A stretch of 64,000 bases of DNA from Sulfobacillus acidophilus DSM 10332 (GTDB lineage: Bacteria > Bacillota > Sulfobacillia > Sulfobacillales > Sulfobacillaceae). The stretch's first letter is position 1. Each line of letters starts with the position of its first letter. Below are positions 52,442 to 60,936 of the stretch, piece after piece. Location: positions 62,001 to 126,000 of the forward strand of contig CP003179.1 of NCBI GenBank assembly GCA_000237975.1. Reading direction: 5' to 3'. The notes beneath the pieces were generated by a model. The model had not been told where the DNA came from and ran no database searches. It saw nothing but the letters and a program-made list of their open reading frames with translations. Both the position numbers and the translations under genes were made by a program.

Positions 52442-53683
52442 CTATCCGGGCATGGTGGATCGAATGTCTTGAGCGGTCATCCGGCGCACGTCACGAAGCG
52501 CAAGGGGGCTCAAGGCCACGAGGATAAAGAGGACTCCGCCGACCGTGACCACCGGGTAAATGCCCCAGCGGTCCGCCAGCGGGACCGCCAGAATTTCCCC
52601 GAGCGGAATGCCGACATACGATCCGAATTCGTCGAAGGCGAGAACCTGCCCGAGCTTGTCTTGGGGGACCCCTTGCTGAAGGGCGGTATCCCAGGTGACG
52701 CCGGTAATAGCCGAGCCGATGCCGGCCAAACCGGCGGCCGCCGTCAGAACGGGTAAGGGGAGATGACAGCCCAGCACCACCAACGGCAGCCCGACTCCGG
52801 CCGCAGCCGCCATGCCGTCACGGAGCGGCCGGGCAAATCGGATCTTCAGTAACACCATGCTGCCCGCCAATATTCCGGCCGCCTTGACGCTGAGCGTGAG
52901 TCCCCAGCCGGCGGGTCCGAAGGATTTTTGGGCAATCATCGGGCCTAGCACTTGCCAGGCTCCCATCTGGATCAGGTTCATGACGGTCCAGGCGCCGGTG
53001 ATGGACCAAATCCACCGCCGCCGTCGGAAATATTGCCAGCCGTCTTTTATCGAGCGAACCAACGAACGGACCGGTCCCGCCGGGCGCGAGGGAATGGCGA
53101 CTTGGGCCATACACGCCGCGGCGGCAAAAAACGTGACGGCATCCGCGGCAATGCCGAACCCGCCGCCGATGGTGGCGACCAGAAGGCCGGCGGTCGCCGG
53201 ACCGACGATCCTGGCGGCGCTTTTGGAGGCGTTCAAGAGCGCATTAGCCTGGGAAATATGGGCAGGGGTGACCAGCTCCGGCACGATGCCGCGGAGGGCG
53301 GGTGAGGTGACGGCGGCCAAGACCCCGTTTAACACGGCCAAAGGGAAAAGACCGTAAGGGTTCGTGCCGGTCAGCACGACAGCGGCGACGGCGGCCTGGG
53401 AACATCCTTGTCCCACATGGGCCCAGACAAGGAGCCGATCCCGGCGAAAGCGATCGGCCAGGCTCCCTCCCAGCAGAACCAGCAACACGTTGGGCAAAAG
53501 CTCCGCGGCCAGAAGATAACCGAGGAGTTCTTGGCCGTGGCGGGCTGCAAGCACGGCAAACGCCAGCGCCACCGGTGTCATGGCGCTGCCGAACAACGAC
53601 ACCGTACGGCCAAGATAGAACCAACGAAAGGATGGGTTGGCCAACGCGCCGGATGACCAGGCCAACGGCAACCGGGTGTTCAT
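52442..53683 (-). CDS. MFS transporter, probable efflux permease
   Basis: This 413-residue membrane protein has about twelve hydrophobic segments and the major-facilitator motif A region GGSLADRFRRDRLLV between helices 2 and 3. The N-terminal FRWFYLGRTVSLFGSAMTPVAL is typical of the MFS_3/enterobactin-exporter-like group, drug or siderophore exporters found in many Gram-positives. The ATG has GGGGAGA six bases upstream. It appears to be a single-gene unit, convergent with hutI. The substrate cannot be assigned. The 250 bases upstream (53684-53933) contain no other gene. Confidence 0.88.
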   Translation of the reverse strand: MNTRLPLAWSSGALANPSFRWFYLGRTVSLFGSAMTPVALAFAVLAARHGQELLGYLLAAELLPNVLLVLLGGSLADRFRRDRLLVWAHVGQGCSQAAVAAVVLTGTNPYGLFPLAVLNGVLAAVTSPALRGIVPELVTPAHISQANALLNASKSAARIVGPATAGLLVATIGGGFGIAADAVTFFAAAACMAQVAIPSRPAGPVRSLVRSIKDGWQYFRRRRWIWSITGAWTVMNLIQMGAWQVLGPMIAQKSFGPAGWGLTLSVKAAGILAGSMVLLKIRFARPLRDGMAAAAGVGLPLVVLGCHLPLPVLTAAAGLAGIGSAITGVTWDTALQQGVPQDKLGQVLAFDEFGSYVGIPLGEILAVPLADRWGIYPVVTVGGVLFILVALSPLALRDVRRMTAQDIRSTMPG

Positions 53684-53933
53684 GACAACTCTCCCCTGAA
53701 ATTCATGAAAGGCGTTTACGGATGGCCCATGTCCGGAATATTCCCCCCCAGTATAGCCTATCGGCGAAACCGCGGCGGGGAAGACGGCCGTTATCCCTTG
53801 CCGACGAGACGGTTATTGAGACCGGTGATTACCTGCGAATCTTCGCCGGATATCCTACAGTCATGTTGTCATCGCGTATCGGGTCGGGTCCCGTCGCATG
53901 ATGCCTTTATGAAGACTCAAGGAGACGTCAGAG

Positions 53934-54593
53934 ATGAATGGAAAAATCGGACGGCCGACGATATTCGGCCTCGGCATGGCGATCGCCCTCACGGCGATCG
54001 GATCGGAAGCCGCACAGGCGGCCGCGCTGCCGCCGTCTTCCAGCGACTTTGAACTGACCGGATTGAGCGCCACGCCCGTGAAGGGCAATTCCAACACGTT
54101 TGACGTAACGGTGACGGTAACCCAAACCCAGGCTGACGGCAGCGATTTTACTCCTCAAGTGACGGAGGAAACCCATGATTTTCCCGGCACCGTGTATTTT
54201 GTTGTCGAGAACGGGTCGGTCACGGAGGGACCGTATTCGGCGACCCTGACGACCAGCCCGACCCCCGGGATTACCTATCCTAACCTCGGGCCGGGACCCT
54301 CGGCGCCTCAGATTTCCGCGTCGGCCACCTATCAATTGGTCCTACCGTCATCCGTCGTTCTTGGCGGCGGGGATAACCTGGAAATCTATCCGGGCTCCAA
54401 TCGTCAATATATATTTCGGATGGGCCCGTCAAGCGATAACTCGTGGGCGGACGATAACGTCTCCGGCGTCGGCCAGGTGACGATACCGTACGGGCAATTA
54501 CCGGAAGTGCCCTGGGCCGCCGGGATACCGGCGATCGGCCTGGGGCCGGCGGGACTGGTCTGGATGTGGCGTCTAAAATCCCGGGTTATCTGA
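53934..54593 (+). CDS. Secreted protein with C-terminal LPEVP-type sorting signal
   Basis: This 219-residue exported protein has no recognised family. The signal peptide (IFGLGMAIALTAIGSEAAQA, cleavage probably after AQA) is followed by a beta-rich, Thr/Ser/Pro-rich mature part with strand pairs such as NTFDVTVTVTQTQ. The C terminus is LPEVPWAA, a hydrophobic stretch (GIPAIGLGPAGLVWMW) and the basic tail RLKSRVI, the same three-part pattern as the protein at 35346-35918. The ATG has AAGGAG nine bases upstream. The last 21 bases overlap the convergent acetyltransferase gene. It is probably a cell-envelope or surface protein. Confidence 0.75.
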   Translation: MNGKIGRPTIFGLGMAIALTAIGSEAAQAAALPPSSSDFELTGLSATPVKGNSNTFDVTVTVTQTQADGSDFTPQVTEETHDFPGTVYFVVENGSVTEGPYSATLTTSPTPGITYPNLGPGPSAPQISASATYQLVLPSSVVLGGGDNLEIYPGSNRQYIFRMGPSSDNSWADDNVSGVGQVTIPYGQLPEVPWAAGIPAIGLGPAGLVWMWRLKSRVI

Positions 54594-55109
54594 TACCGGA
54601 CTTATTCGACCCGAACCGGTTGGCTTTATGGGCTGATCCGGTTCGTCGATATGGTTGACCAACCATACCCGGTCCCGGCACCAAATGCCGTGTTCGTAGA
54701 TGGGCTCGGGATACTGGGCGGGAAAATAATCCGGCTCGATTCTCGCCAGCCGAAAACCCGTTTTTTGATACAAGGCAAGAGCTTCCAAACTGGAATTGCC
54801 GGTCGCGACATGAATCTCGCGAATTCCTCGCGTCCGGGCATCGGCGATCGCCGTGCGGATGAGGGCTTGGCCTACGCCTTGTCCTTGCCGGTCCGGGTCG
54901 ACCGCCAGATTGACGATTTCCGCCTGGGTTTCGTCTTGGGGCAACAGGGCCAATGCACCAATGGGCATATCGTATTCAAAGGCCAGGTAGAGGAGGCTTC
55001 GATCGATATATTTTTTAATCGCCGTTCGGGACGGATCGGCCATCAGCAAAAGACGCCAGGGCAACGGATGATGGGGCGGTACCAATTCGATACGGAGTTC
55101 AGTTGACAT
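54573..55109 (-). CDS. GNAT-family N-acetyltransferase
   Basis: This 178-residue protein has the GNAT core: LAFEYDMPIGALALL, then EIVNLAVDPDRQGQGVGQALIRTAI as the acetyl-CoA-binding motif A, then EIHVATGNSSLEALALYQKTGFRL as motif B. The C terminus, NHIDEPDQPIKPTGSGRIS, looks disordered. The start overlaps the end of the acyl-CoA synthetase gene by 11 bases, so the two are co-translated. The substrate is unknown; ribosomal-type or small-molecule acetylation are both possible. Confidence 0.85.
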   Translation of the reverse strand: MSTELRIELVPPHHPLPWRLLLMADPSRTAIKKYIDRSLLYLAFEYDMPIGALALLPQDETQAEIVNLAVDPDRQGQGVGQALIRTAIADARTRGIREIHVATGNSSLEALALYQKTGFRLARIEPDYFPAQYPEPIYEHGIWCRDRVWLVNHIDEPDQPIKPTGSGRISPVSDNPGF

Positions 55110-56661
55110 GGCTTTGTCGGCCTTCCCAGTACGGTTTTCGCAAAACGTATTTTTGCACTTTGCCGCTGGCGGTGCGCGGCAGCGCCTCGACGAATTCGAA
55201 GCTGGTGGGCACTTTATAATGGGCCAATCGATCGCGGCAGAATTGGCGCAGCTCTTCGGCGGTCACGGTCATGCCCGGCTTTGGCACGATAAAGGCTTTG
55301 GGTGTTTCCCCCCACTTGTCGTCCGGTACCGCCACGACCGCCGCCTCATAAACGCCCGGGTGGCGATAGAGCACGTCTTCCACCTCGACCGAAGAAATAT
55401 TCTCACCGCCGGAGATAATAATGTCTTTGGCCCGGTCCCGAATTTGGATAGAGCCGTCGGAATGTACCACCGCGAGGTCGCCGGTGTGAAACCAGCCGTC
55501 GCGAATCACTTCGGCGGTTTTTTCGGGATCCTGATAATAACCGGCCATCACCACGTTAGACCGATTGACGATTTCCCCCAAGTCCTGCCCGTCGTGCGCC
55601 ACTTCGGTGCCGTCTTCATGCACGACTTTGACTTCGCCGGCCAAAATCTGCTCCACTCCTTGGCAACTCATTTTGGCGGCTAATGCTTCCGGGGACAATG
55701 TGTGGTCTTCCGGCCGGATCTCCGAGACGGTAATCCAGGGGGAGACTTCGGTCAAGCCATAGACATGCAAAATCTCGATCCCTTCTTGGGCCAAGGTTTG
55801 GAGTAATGCCGCGGGCGGCGGCGCGCCGGCGGTGGCAATCCGTACCGGGTGGTCGAGCGGAGCGTGCGGCGTCGTGGCCAGCATGTTTAAGACTGCCGGG
55901 GCTCCACAAAGAGCTGTCACGCCTTCTTGATGGATCAAGTCCCACATGGCTTGTCCTTCCACTTTGGACATCATGACATGCACCGCCCCGACCGCCGTGA
56001 CCGCCCAGGCGTCCCCCCAGCCGTTGACGTGAAAGAGCGGTAACGTATGAAGATACCGGTCGGTGATAGCCATGCGGTGATGCAGCAAGAAATTGACCGC
56101 ATTCATGAACGTGTTGCGATGGGTCAACATGACGCCCTTGGGCCGGGATGTGGTCCCGCTGGTGTAATTCAGGGTGATAAGCCCGTTTTCGTCCGGTACG
56201 TCAAGCGGAATCGGATCGGCAGATTGTCGAGAAAGCCAGTCTTCATAAGCAAGCGTGCCGGGCGGGGCATCGCCGTCCACTAAAATTAACGGCAACCCCT
56301 CGGCGACCGGGGCGATGAGCGGCCAAAGCCGCCCGTCCGCAATTAAGGCGCGACTGCCCGAATGGGTGAGAATATAGCGGTATTCTTCCGGGGTCAGGCG
56401 GGTGTTGAGCGGAACCAGCACCAGCCCTGCCCACGGGACGCCATAAAAGGTTTCCAACATGGTATGGGTATTCGGGGCCAGTACGGCCACCCGGTCTCCC
56501 GGCCGAAGGCCGGCCGCTTTGAGGCCATGGGCCAGCCGATAGGTGCGTTCGGCCAAATCGCGGTAGGTGAGGCGGAGCGGTCCGTCGACCACCGCCAGAC
56601 GGTCCGGATACAGTTTAAAGGCACGACGACCAAAGTCCAACGGGGTTACCGGCACGATCAT
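55099..56661 (-). CDS. Acyl-CoA synthetase (AMP-forming, fatty-acid type)
   Basis: This 520-residue adenylate-forming ligase activates a carboxylic acid to its CoA thioester at the expense of ATP. AMP-binding motif LNYTSGTTSRPKGVMLTH lies at about residues 160-177, followed by HTLPLFHVNGWG, HVYGLTEVSPW and the hinge GWFHTGDLAVVHSDG. The C-terminal catalytic lysine is in PRTASGKVQKYVLRK. The overall pattern, including FHVNGWG, is that of the medium-chain fatty acid or methylthioacyl (AlkK-like) group. AAGGAG lies nine bases before the ATG. It is divergent from the ECHDC3-like gene, which suggests a shared acyl-CoA function. Confidence 0.9.
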   Translation of the reverse strand: MIVPVTPLDFGRRAFKLYPDRLAVVDGPLRLTYRDLAERTYRLAHGLKAAGLRPGDRVAVLAPNTHTMLETFYGVPWAGLVLVPLNTRLTPEEYRYILTHSGSRALIADGRLWPLIAPVAEGLPLILVDGDAPPGTLAYEDWLSRQSADPIPLDVPDENGLITLNYTSGTTSRPKGVMLTHRNTFMNAVNFLLHHRMAITDRYLHTLPLFHVNGWGDAWAVTAVGAVHVMMSKVEGQAMWDLIHQEGVTALCGAPAVLNMLATTPHAPLDHPVRIATAGAPPPAALLQTLAQEGIEILHVYGLTEVSPWITVSEIRPEDHTLSPEALAAKMSCQGVEQILAGEVKVVHEDGTEVAHDGQDLGEIVNRSNVVMAGYYQDPEKTAEVIRDGWFHTGDLAVVHSDGSIQIRDRAKDIIISGGENISSVEVEDVLYRHPGVYEAAVVAVPDDKWGETPKAFIVPKPGMTVTAEELRQFCRDRLAHYKVPTSFEFVEALPRTASGKVQKYVLRKPYWEGRQSHVN

Positions 56662-56777
56662 GGTATCAATCTCCTTGAAAAAATCTTGTTATTACTATGG
56701 ATTGTAGCATGATCGCCATGAACCCACACAATCCAAACTATTCGATATAATGTGATAAAAAAGAGAAGGGGATTACG

Positions 56778-57554
56778 ATGAGTATTGTCGTCAGGGATAA
56801 CCGGCCGGAGGATCGGGTGGTTCGGGTAACCCTTCACCATCCGGAACGACGAAACGCGCTGTCGTATGCCATGCTTGACGCGTTGGAGGAGACCTTACGC
56901 ACCGTGGCGGAGGATCCCGCTTTCAATGCGGTCATCATTCGCGCCGACGGCCCGGTGTTTAGCGCCGGACATGATTTGCACGAGATTCTGGAACAGTCGG
57001 TGGACGAGGTGTGGAATTTATTTGAAAAATGCCGGACGGTGATGGCCACCATCCGCGAGGTACCGCAAGTCGTCATCGCCGAGGTGTCCGGAATTGCCAC
57101 CGCTGCCGGATGCCAGTTGGTGGCGGCGGCCGATCTGGCGGTCGCCGGGGAGACGGCCCGCTTTGCCACGCCCGGAGTGCGCATCGGATACTTTTGCGGC
57201 AGTCCGTCGGTGCAAGTCTCCCGCAATGTGCCGATGAAAATCGCGGCGGAACTGCTCTTGACCGGCGAGTATCTCTCCGCTCACGACGCCTATCGGCATG
57301 GGTTTGTCAACCGGGTGGTACCGGACGACCAGGTCGAGATGGAAGCTCTCCGGCTGGCCGGGCAGGTGACGCGCTGGAGCCGGCCGGTATTGGCGGCCGG
57401 CAAGCGTCTCTTATACCGGCAACGGGAGATGACGGAAGACGGGGCGGCCCGGTATGCCGTGGAGTTTATGACCCGACAAAGCCGGATGCCGGACGCCGTG
57501 GAGGGCATCACCGCCTTTTTCGAAAAACGCCCGCCTGCCTGGAGTGATCGTTAG
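56778..57554 (+). CDS. Enoyl-CoA hydratase/isomerase-family protein, ECHDC3-like
   Basis: This 258-residue crotonase-fold protein has the CoA-site segments RRNALSYAMLDAL and FSAGHDLHEI and the oxyanion-hole segment GIATAAGCQLVAAADLAVA. The glutamates that catalyse hydration in classical enoyl-CoA hydratase are both absent: the residue after GC is Gln, and the later position in ATPGVRIGYFCGSP is Gly. This matches the ECHDC3 branch, whose reaction is not settled. A TATAAT box lies about 20 bases upstream, and AAGGGG precedes the ATG. It is divergent from the acyl-CoA synthetase and its stop overlaps the convergent glycosyltransferase by four bases. Confidence 0.87.
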   Translation: MSIVVRDNRPEDRVVRVTLHHPERRNALSYAMLDALEETLRTVAEDPAFNAVIIRADGPVFSAGHDLHEILEQSVDEVWNLFEKCRTVMATIREVPQVVIAEVSGIATAAGCQLVAAADLAVAGETARFATPGVRIGYFCGSPSVQVSRNVPMKIAAELLLTGEYLSAHDAYRHGFVNRVVPDDQVEMEALRLAGQVTRWSRPVLAAGKRLLYRQREMTEDGAARYAVEFMTRQSRMPDAVEGITAFFEKRPPAWSDR

Positions 57555-58426
57555 GCCCGGCGTTTATATTGTTTCATCTTCCATCGCCAGATCACGGCGG
57601 CTGTCCAGGCCAACGGATCGGCTTGAACGGCTTTTAAGAGGGCATGGACTGATTTGCGTCCTTGGCGCCAGCCGCTGACCAGGGCATCAAGCCGTTGCCG
57701 TGCCCGCACTTGTCGCTGGTCCCAGGGGCTAAAGCCCAACCGGGGAAACCAGGTGTCAATCAAAGGTTGATCGCGATGGGTCAAGTGATGATGAGCCCCT
57801 CCCGGATGGTCGCGGTAGACCGTTAGCGGTTCCGCACGGTAGACGGCGGTAAAGCCTTCCGATAATAGCGCCAGCCAGAGGAGCCAGTCGTCGGCGCCGG
57901 ATATCGCGGGATCGGGAGCCAAGCGCGATTTGACCTCTTGCCAGGCTGCCATGCGTAAGAGTACTTGACTTGGGGAGACAATTTGATTGGCCATTTTGAG
58001 GTCCCGGAGTTTCAACGTGGGCGGGACCTGATATAACAGGCGGTCGGGCTGGTCCGGCGAGACAATCCGGGCGTTGGTCACCGCAAATCCCGCCGTGGGA
58101 TGGTCCTCGAGATCGGCCAGGGTACGTTCCAAAAATGTCGGTTCCCACCAGTCGTCTTGGTCTAAAAAAGCCAGGTAATCCGCCGGCCCGAGGGATTCGG
58201 CACCGGTCCAACGAGCCACCCATACGCCTTGATTGGTGGGGAGGCAGAGATAGCGCGCGTCGTACCGATTGGCGATATCTTGGGCCCGATGTTCTTCCGG
58301 GGTGCCGTCTTCTACCACCAGGATCTCGACGAACGCTTCCGCCGTTTGTTGTCGGACGCTTGCCAAGGCTTTTTCCAGATATGCCCGTCCGTAATAGACG
58401 GGGATGACCACGCCAACCTGTGTCAC
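57551..58426 (-). CDS. Family 2 glycosyltransferase
   Basis: This 291-residue GT-A fold glycosyltransferase carries the nucleotide-sugar-binding start VGVVIPVYYGRAYLEKAL, VEILVVEDGTPEE, and the metal site AFLDQDDWWEP. SGADDWLLWLALL is the acceptor-side catalytic segment. The C-terminal region is basic (WRWKMKQYKRRA), suiting membrane association. The GTG at 58426 is chosen because AAAGGGG lies seven bases upstream; an upstream in-frame start at 58684 would add 86 low-complexity residues overlapping the neighbour. A 17-base palindrome (58415-58431) spans the start codon. It may act in exopolysaccharide or envelope glycan synthesis. Confidence 0.85.
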   Translation of the reverse strand: MTQVGVVIPVYYGRAYLEKALASVRQQTAEAFVEILVVEDGTPEEHRAQDIANRYDARYLCLPTNQGVWVARWTGAESLGPADYLAFLDQDDWWEPTFLERTLADLEDHPTAGFAVTNARIVSPDQPDRLLYQVPPTLKLRDLKMANQIVSPSQVLLRMAAWQEVKSRLAPDPAISGADDWLLWLALLSEGFTAVYRAEPLTVYRDHPGGAHHHLTHRDQPLIDTWFPRLGFSPWDQRQVRARQRLDALVSGWRQGRKSVHALLKAVQADPLAWTAAVIWRWKMKQYKRRA

Positions 58427-58518
58427 AGGTTTTCCCCTTTCTCCCTCCATCAGATCGCATCTATTGTAACCAAAGGGGAAAACCTTACCAAATCCTAAAG
58501 GGGACCGTCGTACTCGCC

Positions 58519-60846
58519 CTAGGTGGCTCGGCTCAAGGTGATTTCCGCTTGTCCGATCGTTAACGTATGGTTCTTCAGGTGGCCGTGGGCGAGTTCGATG
58601 CTCTGAATTTCCGGGACTTCGTCGACCAGGCGGGATACTCGGAGCACCAACTCGTACAAGAGCGGTTTGAGCGGGTCGGGACAATGCGAGACTAAATTGG
58701 ATGCATCCTGGTCCGTCAGGGGGACTAAACGAATACGGGGGGTCGTGCCTTGAAGACCCAAAATCGGACCAAAGACTTTATCGGTGACGACGGCTAAAGA
58801 CCAACCGGCGTCATTGGCGGGATAGGCCTCGATCCGGGCGGGGATGCCGATGGCCTCTAAAAGCGGGGTGACGGCATCCCCTTGTAATGAGGGCAGGCCT
58901 TGGTGCATCCAATCGGTCACCAAGGTACGGGCCCGTTCGGTATCCAAGTGAGGCAAGTCCGGAATCCGGCCGGCCGGTTGACGGACATATTCCGCATAAC
59001 GAGCGACGCGAGCCAAGGCGCGTACTGCCAATTCGGGAAACGGATAGACCGGGATGCGGGTCTCGCCGGCGGGAAGAAACCGTTGTTGCACCGGGTCGTT
59101 CATGAGCACGTTGGCCACCACCGGCGTGAGGGGCGCCCCGGACTGGCGCGAACGGGCGACGGCCTCTCGAATGGCGGAGAGGACAGCTTCGGTTTCGGAT
59201 AGACCGACCGGAACGTAAAGGACCATCAACGCATCCACATCGTCTCGGGCTAGGATATCCGGGATGGCACGGGCATACCGGTCGGCCAGGGCGTCGAAGC
59301 CCAAATCGATGGCGGGACAGGCCAATTGCAAGCCCTCGGTGATCAACGCGTCTTCCGCAATGGTGGCGCCGGCGGCGCTATTGGTGACCAAGGCAACTCG
59401 GCGGCCGCGCGGTAACGGTTGGCTGGTGAGGATGGCTGCGACGTCAAAGAGTTCTTCTAATGTATCGGCGCGGATGATGCCGGACTGGCGGAATAGGGCG
59501 TCGACCGGGGCGTCCAACATATCCCAGCGCATACTCCGCGTGGTGACATCCGGTCGGGTGCGTCGGGTGCGGGCGCTTTTGACCACCAAAATCGGTTTCG
59601 TTCGGGAAATCCGACGCGTAATTTGAGAAAACTTCCGGGGATTACCGAACGATTCCAAATAGAGCATGATGACGTCGGTGTCCGGGTCATCTTCCCAATA
59701 TTGTAACAGGTCATTACCGGATACGTCGGGTTTATTGCCGAGACTGGCAAACCGGGAGATGCCGAGACCCATGCGATCGGCATAATCTAAAATGGCAATC
59801 CCGAGCGCTCCCGAGTGGCTGGCCAGCGCAAGACGTCCCGGACGCGGCAGCTTGGGTGCAAAACTGGCGTTTAGCCGCACATTCGGGTGGGTGGTGAGAA
59901 GACCCAAGCAATTAGGGCCCATCAAACGGATACCGGCTTGGCGGAGGCGGGCGGTGAGGGTTTTTTCCAACTGGGCCCCGTCCTCTCCCGCATCACTTAA
60001 TCCGGAGGTGGTGATGACGACGGCGCGTACATGGGCGGCAATACATTCGTTAACGACCGGTTCCAATTCCCGCACCGGCACCACAATGACCGCTAAGTCC
60101 ACCGGTTCCGGCACGTCCTGGATTCGGGGATACGCATGCACGGCCGCGACGGCCGAGGCTTGCGGGTTAACCGGATAGACCGTGCCTTGAAAGTTGCCGG
60201 CAATAATGTGTTGCAACAGCACATGACCCAGGCGTTCCGGATCGCGCGAGGCTCCAATCACGGCGACGGTGCGAGGGTGAAAAAAGGGATGGAGAGAGGC
60301 GGCAGTAGCTAATTTTTCTCTCAATGCCTGCAGTGCGCGCTGCCGTTCGGTGATATTGAGCGGCAGCACCAGATGAAGCGCCCCGTCTTCCCACTTTTGT
60401 TCCAGTTGGAATCCGCTGGACCGAAATACCCGCAGCATTTGATAGTTGTCGCTGAGGACGTACGCTTCAAACTGACGGAAGCCTTCCAGCCAGGCGTGAT
60501 GAGCCATATGTTCGAGTAATAGGGTGCCCAAGCCGCGGCCGTGCAGTTGGTCATCGACCAGGAAGGCGACTTCGGCAATCCCGGGACCCGATTGAACGTA
60601 ATTGCCGATCGCCAAAAAGGCCTCGCCGGCATCACAAACCAAGGCGTAGGAATGCCCCGGAATAATGGTCATCATGCGGGTAAGTTCGTCTTCACCGACA
60701 TCGGCGACGACATGAAAAAACCGAAAGTATAGACTGTCCTTTGAACAACGCCGAAAGAGGTCATGCAGTCGCTCCCGATCCTCTGGGGTGGGATTCGGGG
60801 GCCGCAATTCGGCCACCCGGCCGTCACGTAAAATGACCCGCGCCAT
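58519..60846 (-). CDS. Pat-like protein: GNAT acetyltransferase fused to a reduced acyl-CoA ligase
   Basis: This 775-residue protein begins with a GNAT domain (residues 1-165, AEVAFLVDDQLHGRGLGTLLLEHM). A CoA-binding Rossmann domain follows (about 185-310, VAVIGASRDPERLG), then two succinyl-CoA-ligase-like domains (LASHSGALGIAIL and RRVALVTNSAAGATIA). The final ATP-grasp part is cut short: the sequence jumps from LLEAIGIPARIEAYPAND to VTDKVFGPILGL, so about 75 residues, including the lysine and HKSDVGG-type core, are missing. It is therefore unlikely to form acyl-CoA. It probably acts as a protein acetyltransferase of the Pat type, which silences acetyl-CoA synthetase. It is divergent from AcuC, the expected deacetylase partner, with 90 bases between them. 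Confidence 0.85.
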   Translation of the reverse strand: MARVILRDGRVAELRPPNPTPEDRERLHDLFRRCSKDSLYFRFFHVVADVGEDELTRMMTIIPGHSYALVCDAGEAFLAIGNYVQSGPGIAEVAFLVDDQLHGRGLGTLLLEHMAHHAWLEGFRQFEAYVLSDNYQMLRVFRSSGFQLEQKWEDGALHLVLPLNITERQRALQALREKLATAASLHPFFHPRTVAVIGASRDPERLGHVLLQHIIAGNFQGTVYPVNPQASAVAAVHAYPRIQDVPEPVDLAVIVVPVRELEPVVNECIAAHVRAVVITTSGLSDAGEDGAQLEKTLTARLRQAGIRLMGPNCLGLLTTHPNVRLNASFAPKLPRPGRLALASHSGALGIAILDYADRMGLGISRFASLGNKPDVSGNDLLQYWEDDPDTDVIMLYLESFGNPRKFSQITRRISRTKPILVVKSARTRRTRPDVTTRSMRWDMLDAPVDALFRQSGIIRADTLEELFDVAAILTSQPLPRGRRVALVTNSAAGATIAEDALITEGLQLACPAIDLGFDALADRYARAIPDILARDDVDALMVLYVPVGLSETEAVLSAIREAVARSRQSGAPLTPVVANVLMNDPVQQRFLPAGETRIPVYPFPELAVRALARVARYAEYVRQPAGRIPDLPHLDTERARTLVTDWMHQGLPSLQGDAVTPLLEAIGIPARIEAYPANDAGWSLAVVTDKVFGPILGLQGTTPRIRLVPLTDQDASNLVSHCPDPLKPLLYELVLRVSRLVDEVPEIQSIELAHGHLKNHTLTIGQAEITLSRAT

Positions 60847-60936
60847 GGAAGGATCCCTTCTTTCCCGAGCGGTTTCCCGTCATGATACAATTATAGACAA
60901 TTGGAAGTCCCCGACAGAGGACAGGAGGGGCGTTCG

